Assembly: GCA_014380985.1 (NCBI GenBank)
Contig: JACMIU010000701.1
Location: forward strand, 1 to 5,564
Length of the DNA stretch: 5,564 nt
DNA from: Armatimonadota bacterium
GTDB taxonomy: Bacteria > Armatimonadota > Armatimonadia > Armatimonadales > Armatimonadaceae
Direction of reading: 5' to 3'
Below the pieces are notes generated by a model that was not told the DNA's origin, did not search any database, and saw only the letters and a program-made list of their open reading frames with translations. Of this stretch, positions 1 through 3,133 are shown piece after piece; position 1 is the first letter of the stretch; each line of letters begins with the position of its first letter. Position numbers and translations under genes: made by a program.

Positions 1-1
1 C

Positions 2-334
2 CGCGCCGCGATCGCCGACGCCGGACTAATGGACGACGGCTTTTTCATGTACTCAGAAGAAACCGAATGGTGTCACCGCTTCGCCGCGCACGGTTGGCAA
101 ACGCGCCTTGTGCCAAGCGTCACCGTGACACATCTCGGCGGGGCATCGAGCAATCAGGTCAAGGAGGAGACGCGGCGGCGAATGTACGTTTCTATCGTGC
201 GCCTGTACCGGATTATGTACGGCAAGTTCGGCGGCTTCTTCCCGTCGGCGGTGGCATGGGGGCGGTTCGTTGGCTATCGGGCGCGGCGGTTCGCGCAGAG
301 CAAGGGGTTAGGGCGGGCGAGTAGCAAGCCTTAG
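2..334 (+). CDS. Glycosyltransferase family 2, C-terminal part (5' truncated)
   Basis: The reading frame is open from the window's left edge to a TAG stop, giving about 110 residues of a longer protein; the true start lies outside. The stretch MDDGFFMYSEETEWCHRF followed by AAHGWQTRLVPSVTVTHLGG is the hallmark end of GT-A fold family 2 glycosyltransferases of the rhamnosyltransferase/WbbL type. In those, a G-F-hydrophobic-Y-x-E-[ED] segment carries the acidic residues near the acceptor site, and a VPxAxVxHxGGxSS segment follows. Such enzymes move a sugar from a nucleotide donor onto a cell-surface polysaccharide or lipid carrier at the cytoplasmic face of the membrane. The tail (FGGFFPSAVAWGRFVGYRARRF) is mildly hydrophobic and basic, consistent with membrane association. 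The ATG at 29 is internal, because the family motif continues upstream of it in frame. Donor and acceptor cannot be told from this fragment. Confidence 0.82.
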   Translation, partial: RAAIADAGLMDDGFFMYSEETEWCHRFAAHGWQTRLVPSVTVTHLGGASSNQVKEETRRRMYVSIVRLYRIMYGKFGGFFPSAVAWGRFVGYRARRFAQSKGLGRASSKP

Positions 335-361
335 GACAAGGGGGGCAAGACCCCGGCACGG

Positions 362-367
362 TATAAT
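362..367 (+). promoter_or_regulatory. -10 box (TATAAT) of the permease gene, probably leaderless
   Basis: A perfect TATAAT lies in the 41-base gap after the glycosyltransferase stop. Only eight bases (GGCGGCAC) separate it from the permease ATG at 376. Transcription normally starts about 6-8 bases after a -10 box, so the mRNA would begin at or within a base or two of the ATG, leaving no room for a Shine-Dalgarno site; none is visible. No good -35 hexamer occurs at 16-18 bases upstream, where the sequence is a G run at 340-345. The box suggests the permease is transcribed independently of the glycosyltransferase. Confidence 0.62.
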
Positions 368-375
368 GGCGGCAC

Positions 376-1407
376 ATGAACGCCCCGCCCCGCCGCTATC
401 CGCTCGCCCCCGCGCTTTTCGCGCTCGGCGTTTTGCTTCTCGCGTCCGCGATTCTTGCGTGGTCAATCGGCGACGTGGTAATCGCGCCCGCCACGGTGAT
501 TCGCGTCGCGCTACACGCGGTTGCGCCGGGTTTCGTTTCCGGCGCGGACGAGTCTACCACGGCGATTCTGCTGGAACTGCGACTGCCGCGCATCGTGCTT
601 GCCGCCCTCACCGGAGCCGCCCTCGCGGTTGCCGGAACCGCGCTACAGGGCTTGACCGGGAACCCGCTCGCCGACCCGTACACCGTGGGCGTGTCGTCGG
701 GAGCGTCGGTGGGGGCAAGCGCGGCGGTTCTACTCGGCATCTCCGGGGCATGGCACGGCTTCGGCGGTTCCGCGCTGGCGTTCGCCACCGCCCTGCTGAC
801 GATGGGGTTGGTGTTCGCCGTGTCGCGGGTCGGCGGGCGCGTTCACACGGCGGGCTTTTTGCTCGCCGGAATCGTTGTCGGCTCGTTCTTGTGGTCAATC
901 ACGACGCTTCTGATGTCGCTCGCGCACCAAGATCAGGCGGCGATTCTGCGCTTTCTGCTCGGACGTTTCAGCGAGGCGACATGGGGACAGGTAGCCCTCC
1001 TCGCTCCCGTCACGCTCGCCGCGATTGCCGCCTTTACGCTTTCGGGTCGCGGTCTGGACTCGTTCGCGTTCGGCGAGGAAACGGCGCGGTCGGTCGGCGT
1101 CAATACGGAAGCGTTCAAGGCGGGCGTCCTTGCCCTGTCCGCTCTACTGACCGCCGCGTCAGTGGCGTTCGCGGGGATTATTGGCTTTGTCGGACTGCTC
1201 GCCCCGCATATCGCCCGCGCACTGGTCGGTTCGCCGCACCGGGGGCTTGTGGGCGCATCGGCACTGGTCGGCGCGATTTTATGCGTACTGTCCGATCTGG
1301 TCGCCCGCACGGTGATGCCCGGCGTGGAACTGCCGGTCGGCGTCGTCACCGCGCTTCTCGGCGCACCGTTTTTCGCCGGGCTATTGCGTCGGCAAATCGG
1401 CACGTGA
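376..1407 (+). CDS. FecCD/BtuC-family ABC transporter permease
   Basis: This 343-residue polytopic membrane protein has the usual length for the FecCD family, the inner-membrane subunit that imports iron-siderophores, haem or cobalamin with a BtuD-type ATPase and a periplasmic binding protein. Family signatures are clear: LRLPRIVLAALTGAALAVAG then TALQGLTGNPLADPYTVGVS (residues 69-107), the ARSVGVN coupling segment (237-243), and GIIGFVGLLAPHIARALVG (268-285), followed by the SDLVART and ELPVGVVTALLGAPFF segment (306-333). About nine to ten hydrophobic helices run from residue 12 to 338. The start is the first ATG after the TATAAT box at 362-367; an overlapping ATG at 366 is in another frame and gives arginine-rich nonsense. 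No ATPase or binding protein lies downstream, since tRNA genes follow within 20 bases. The substrate cannot be assigned from this sequence. Confidence 0.93.
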   Translation: MNAPPRRYPLAPALFALGVLLLASAILAWSIGDVVIAPATVIRVALHAVAPGFVSGADESTTAILLELRLPRIVLAALTGAALAVAGTALQGLTGNPLADPYTVGVSSGASVGASAAVLLGISGAWHGFGGSALAFATALLTMGLVFAVSRVGGRVHTAGFLLAGIVVGSFLWSITTLLMSLAHQDQAAILRFLLGRFSEATWGQVALLAPVTLAAIAAFTLSGRGLDSFAFGEETARSVGVNTEAFKAGVLALSALLTAASVAFAGIIGFVGLLAPHIARALVGSPHRGLVGASALVGAILCVLSDLVARTVMPGVELPVGVVTALLGAPFFAGLLRRQIGT

Positions 1408-1413
1408 TAGAAT
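1384..1413 (+). promoter_or_regulatory. Putative promoter of the tRNA-Cys pair
   Basis: TTGCGT (1384-1389) and TAGAAT (1408-1413) are separated by 18 bases. The -10 box ends 12 bases before the first mature tRNA base. The -35 lies inside the last codons of the permease gene and the -10 directly abuts its TGA stop. The match is moderate (TTG of TTGACA; five of six for TATAAT). The tRNAs may also be read through from the permease promoter. Confidence 0.45.
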
Positions 1414-1425
1414 AGTCCCAATCGG

Positions 1426-1497
1426 GGTGCGGTAGCCAAGTGGTAAGGCAAGGGCCTGCAAAGCCTTTATGCAGCGGTTCGAATCCGCTTCGCACCT
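1426..1497 (+). tRNA. tRNA-Cys (GCA), first copy
   Basis: The 72-base cloverleaf folds fully. The acceptor stem GGTGCGG/TCGCACC has a G-U pair at position 7, and the D stem GCC/GGC encloses a nine-base loop AAGTGGTAA. The anticodon stem AGGGC/GCCTT carries the loop CTGCAAA with anticodon GCA at 1458-1460, the variable loop is five bases, and the T arm is AGCGG-TTCGAAT-CCGCT. The discriminator base is U (1497), the cysteinyl-tRNA synthetase identity base, which agrees with the GCA anticodon. The CCA tail is not encoded (TTC follows). A second, different tRNA-Cys gene begins 14 bases downstream. Confidence 0.95.
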
Positions 1498-1511
1498 TTC
1501 GCGTTTTCCCC

Positions 1512-1583
1512 GGTGCTGTACCCAAGGGGCTAAGGGGCAGGTCTGCAAAACCTTTACCGGTGGTTCGAGTCCACCCGGCACCT
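1512..1583 (+). tRNA. tRNA-Cys (GCA), second, divergent copy
   Basis: This is a second 72-base cloverleaf. The acceptor stem is GGTGCTG/CGGCACC with a U-G pair, the D stem CCC/GGG has a ten-base loop (AAGGGGCTAA), and the T arm is GGTGG-TTCGAGT-CCACC. The anticodon loop is again CTGCAAA with GCA at 1545-1547, and the discriminator is U (1583). The anticodon stem CAGGT/ACCTT has a C-U mismatch at its outer pair (1538 with 1554) but four good pairs below it, and the variable loop is four bases. It shares the anticodon loop with the first copy but differs in most stems, so it is not a recent duplicate. CCA is not encoded. It probably shares a transcript with the first copy. Confidence 0.9.
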
Positions 1584-1595
1584 TCCGTCCTAACG

Positions 1596-2750
1596 CTAAC
1601 CTCCCACCCGGTCGGTGACAAAATTACGGAGCGTCGCCTCCATCTTGCCCGATTCCACTAAAAAAGCGTCGTGACCATACGCCGATTCCATGCAGAAATA
1701 GCGCACATCGCCGCCTGCTCCCATCAGCAAATCGCGCACCCGCTCCATCTGCTCCGGCGGAAACAAGTCGTCCGAGGAGATAGAGACTAAAAGCGTCGGC
1801 GCGGTGATCCGGCGAACGGCGGAAGCCATATCGGTAAACCCACGCGAAATATCGTGCAAATCCACCGCCTTCGTCATGTAGAGGTAACTGTTCGCGTCGA
1901 AGCGTTTCACCAGTGCCGCGCCTTCGTCGTGCAGGTAGCGTTCCACGTCAAAGCGGGCGTGAAGATCATGCTCCAGAGCCGATTCTTCCACCGCCGACTT
2001 GCGCCCGAACATCTCCTCCAAAATGTGATCGTTGAGATAGGTCACCGTGCCGACCATACGGGCGAGAGCCAGCCCGCCGTCGGGCTTGTTTTCTTTGTCG
2101 TAGTAGTTGCCTTTTTGAAAATGCGGATCGAGCAGAATAGCGCGGCGGGCGATTTCATTGAACGCAATAGCCCGCGCCGAAACGCGCCCCGATGTCGCAA
2201 TCGGCACAATCGCCCCCACGCGGTCGGGATACAAAACGCCCCATTCCAACGCTTGCATTCCGCCCATCGAGCCACCCGCGACCAGCGCGAGATTCGTGAC
2301 GCCCCACAATTCGCGCAGTACCCGCTCCTGCACCCGCACCATGTCCCGAATCGTCACAATCGGAAACGATAAGCCATACGGTTTGCCGGTGACGGGGTTC
2401 ATGCTCGCGGGTCCCGTGGTTCCCCGGCAACCGCCGAGCGAGTTCATGCACACGACGAAAAACCGGTCGGTGTCGAACACTTTGCCCGCGCCGATAAAGT
2501 TGTCCCAAAAGCCGACCGTGCGGTTCGATTCGGCGTACTTGCCCGCCGCGTGAGACGATCCGGTAATGCCGTGCGTGACCAACACGCAGTTGTCCCGCGC
2601 CGCATTCAGCACACCGTAGGTTTCGTAGGCGATTTCGATACGCGGCAGGGTTTGTTTGTTTTCCAGCACAAACGGCGCGTCGTCCGACCCGAACGCATAC
2701 GCCTGTTTCGTCACTAGTCCGGTGTAAAGGACACCCGTCAAATCGCCCAT
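1596..2750 (-). CDS. metX: Homoserine O-acyltransferase (MetX, acetyltransferase type)
   Basis: The 384-residue cytoplasmic alpha/beta-hydrolase acylates homoserine with acetyl-CoA (or succinyl-CoA in some members), activating it for sulfhydrylation on the way to methionine. Visible family features are IAYETYGVLNAARDNCVLVTH (about 40-60), HAAGKYAE, GFWDNFIGAGKVFDTDRFFV (80-99), and NSLGGCRGTTGP (103-114) followed by the PxTGKPYGLSFP region. The catalytic residues are the nucleophile Ser161 in GGSMGGMQALEW, Asp327 in SSDDLFPPEQ and His360 in YGHDAF. Length is typical. I kept the ATG at 2750 because GGTGAG lies five bases upstream; the in-frame GTG at codon 13 has no ribosome site. The start overlaps the end of the NIL-domain gene by 13 bases, so the two are very likely co-transcribed and translationally coupled. 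The stop lies 12 bases from the end of the converging second tRNA gene, with no obvious terminator hairpin. Acetyl versus succinyl preference is not resolved here. Confidence 0.96.
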   Translation of the reverse strand: MGDLTGVLYTGLVTKQAYAFGSDDAPFVLENKQTLPRIEIAYETYGVLNAARDNCVLVTHGITGSSHAAGKYAESNRTVGFWDNFIGAGKVFDTDRFFVVCMNSLGGCRGTTGPASMNPVTGKPYGLSFPIVTIRDMVRVQERVLRELWGVTNLALVAGGSMGGMQALEWGVLYPDRVGAIVPIATSGRVSARAIAFNEIARRAILLDPHFQKGNYYDKENKPDGGLALARMVGTVTYLNDHILEEMFGRKSAVEESALEHDLHARFDVERYLHDEGAALVKRFDANSYLYMTKAVDLHDISRGFTDMASAVRRITAPTLLVSISSDDLFPPEQMERVRDLLMGAGGDVRYFCMESAYGHDAFLVESGKMEATLRNFVTDRVGG

Positions 2751-3004
2751 TCGTTCTCACCGTTCACACCGAGTGCGGACACTTCGACGCCCTGCTCCTG
2801 CGCCCACGCCAGCCCCGCGTTAATATCCTCGCGTTCGCCGGTAAAATCCACCACCGTATAGCCGCCGGTTTCAGGGGAAATCGCGGCATAACGAATCGAA
2901 AACTTCAGCCGGAAATGGTGCGACAAATGCCAGATAACCGGCTCCTTGATTCGAACGAGCGGGAAGTTGAGTTGCACACGCACGGTTTCGCTCCATTGGT
3001 TCAT
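2738..3004 (-). CDS. Stand-alone NIL-domain protein upstream of metX
   Basis: This 88-residue protein consists almost wholly of one NIL domain. VRVQLNFPLVRIKEPVIWHL (about 8-27) gives the first strand, the xxPVI signature and helix. FRLKFSIRYAAISPETGG (31-48) and YTVVDFTGEREDINAGLAWA (49-68) give the two middle strands and second helix, and QGVEVSAL gives the last strand. NIL domains are ACT-like folds known from the C-terminus of the methionine importer ATPase MetN, where they bind methionine and inhibit transport, and from NIL-ferredoxin proteins tied to homocysteine synthesis. No iron-sulfur cysteines, ATPase or membrane part is present. The gene overlaps metX by 13 bases. I infer a sensor or modulator role in methionine synthesis; nothing in the sequence proves it. 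The first ATG sits seven bases from a TATACT box, so translation is probably leaderless. Confidence 0.82.
   Translation of the reverse strand: MNQWSETVRVQLNFPLVRIKEPVIWHLSHHFRLKFSIRYAAISPETGGYTVVDFTGEREDINAGLAWAQEQGVEVSALGVNGENEWAI
2756..2761 (-). promoter_or_regulatory. Ribosome binding site of metX
   Basis: On the - strand GGTGAG stands five bases before the metX ATG at 2750. It lies inside the last codons of the NIL-domain gene. It is the reason for preferring this ATG over the later in-frame GTG. Confidence 0.45.
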
Positions 3005-3005
3005 G

Positions 3006-3018
3006 CTTTGTAGTATAC
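3006..3018. repeat. Left copy of 13-bp imperfect direct repeat
   Basis: CTTTGTAGTATAC here matches CTTTGTGCTATAC at 3100-3112 in 11 of 13 positions, in the same orientation. The two copies bracket the palindrome with two bases between copy and arm on this side. The TATAC core is nearly self-complementary (GTATAC in this copy), so this copy supplies the -10 box of the leftward NIL-metX unit. Confidence 0.6.
3012..3017 (-). promoter_or_regulatory. -10 box (TATACT) of the NIL-metX unit, probably leaderless
   Basis: Read on the - strand, TATACT is followed by seven bases (ACAAAGC) and the ATG at 3004, so transcription would start at or next to the start codon. The -35 position would fall inside the left arm of the palindrome at 3021-3049, which contains no recognisable TTGACA. 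The box is part of the left 13-bp direct repeat. Confidence 0.5.
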
Positions 3019-3020
3019 CC

Positions 3021-3099
3021 TGTAGGGATTAGGGATTAGGGGCGGGGTTGATTTGGTGGGCAGGTAAACAAACCCCGCCCCTAATCCCTAATCCCTACA
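3021..3099. repeat. Perfect 29-bp inverted repeat with GGGATTA units (hairpin / G-quadruplex element)
   Basis: The arms 3021-3049 and 3071-3099 are exact reverse complements over 29 bases around a 21-base centre (3050-3070). Beyond a two-by-two mismatch, three further pairs can form (TTT 3052-3054 with AAA 3066-3068). The left arm starts TGTA, contains two GGGATTA heptamers, then GGGGCGGGGTT. Its G tracts at 3025-3027, 3032-3034, 3039-3042 and 3044-3047 with loops ATTA, ATTA and C make a canonical four-tract quadruplex motif; the right arm has the same motif on the - strand. The element fills the space between two divergent genes. It codes for nothing. It may be a REP- or MITE-like dispersed repeat; it lacks a terminal T run, so I do not call it a terminator. 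Confidence 0.9.
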
Positions 3100-3112
3100 C
3101 TTTGTGCTATAC
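3100..3112. repeat. Right copy of 13-bp imperfect direct repeat
   Basis: CTTTGTGCTATAC directly abuts the right palindrome arm and matches the copy at 3006-3018 with two substitutions. Its TATAC forms most of the -10 box of the rightward propeller-phosphoesterase gene. The arrangement resembles a decayed target-site duplication, though duplicated promoter elements are an equal possibility. Confidence 0.6.
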
Positions 3113-3113
3113 T
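3105..3113 (+). promoter_or_regulatory. Extended -10 promoter (TGCTATACT) of the propeller-phosphoesterase gene
   Basis: TGC followed by TATACT matches an extended -10 element, which can work without a -35 box. The predicted start, around 3120, gives a leader of about 14 bases before the ATG at 3134. The -35 position lies in the right arm of the palindrome. Confidence 0.5.
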
Positions 3114-3122
3114 TGCCGCGTC

Positions 3123-3126
3123 AGGA
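3123..3126 (+). promoter_or_regulatory. Short ribosome binding site (AGGA)
   Basis: AGGA, followed by AAA, stands seven bases before the ATG at 3134. It supports that start and contrasts with the NIL and permease genes, which have no space for such a site. Confidence 0.45.
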
Positions 3127-3133
3127 AAACCTT

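Noticed and set aside
301..318. GGGGTTAGGGCGGGCG at the 3' end of the glycosyltransferase, resembling the GGGATTA repeat element
   Set aside because: It lies in coding sequence, lacks the heptamer repetition and has no inverted partner nearby. The similarity is only general G richness.
340..354. Small GGGG-CAAGA-CCCC hairpin between the glycosyltransferase stop and the permease promoter
   Set aside because: Only four firm pairs and no T run follow it. It could be chance in G-rich spacer DNA, so I do not call a terminator.
335..375. Possible cobalamin riboswitch before the BtuC-like permease
   Set aside because: The gap is 41 bases and the promoter lies eight bases from the ATG, so no leader RNA exists to fold.
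366..1415. 349-codon open frame overlapping the permease gene
   Set aside because: Its translation is dominated by arginine and glycine without any domain, whereas the other frame gives an unmistakable FecCD permease.
1440..1661. 73-codon open frame across the tRNA genes
   Set aside because: It translates through two structured tRNA genes and into antisense metX, so it is not a credible protein.
3021..3099. Bidirectional intrinsic terminator
   Set aside because: The stem is flanked by promoter-like sequence, not T runs, and lies upstream of both divergent genes, where no transcript needs to end.
3021..3099. CRISPR array
   Set aside because: There are only two arms in inverted orientation with a short centre, not several direct repeats with equal unique spacers.
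3005..3133. Possible SAM riboswitch or T-box leader before the NIL-metX unit
   Set aside because: The predicted start of transcription is at the NIL ATG, and the region is filled by the simple palindrome; no riboswitch core motifs are visible.
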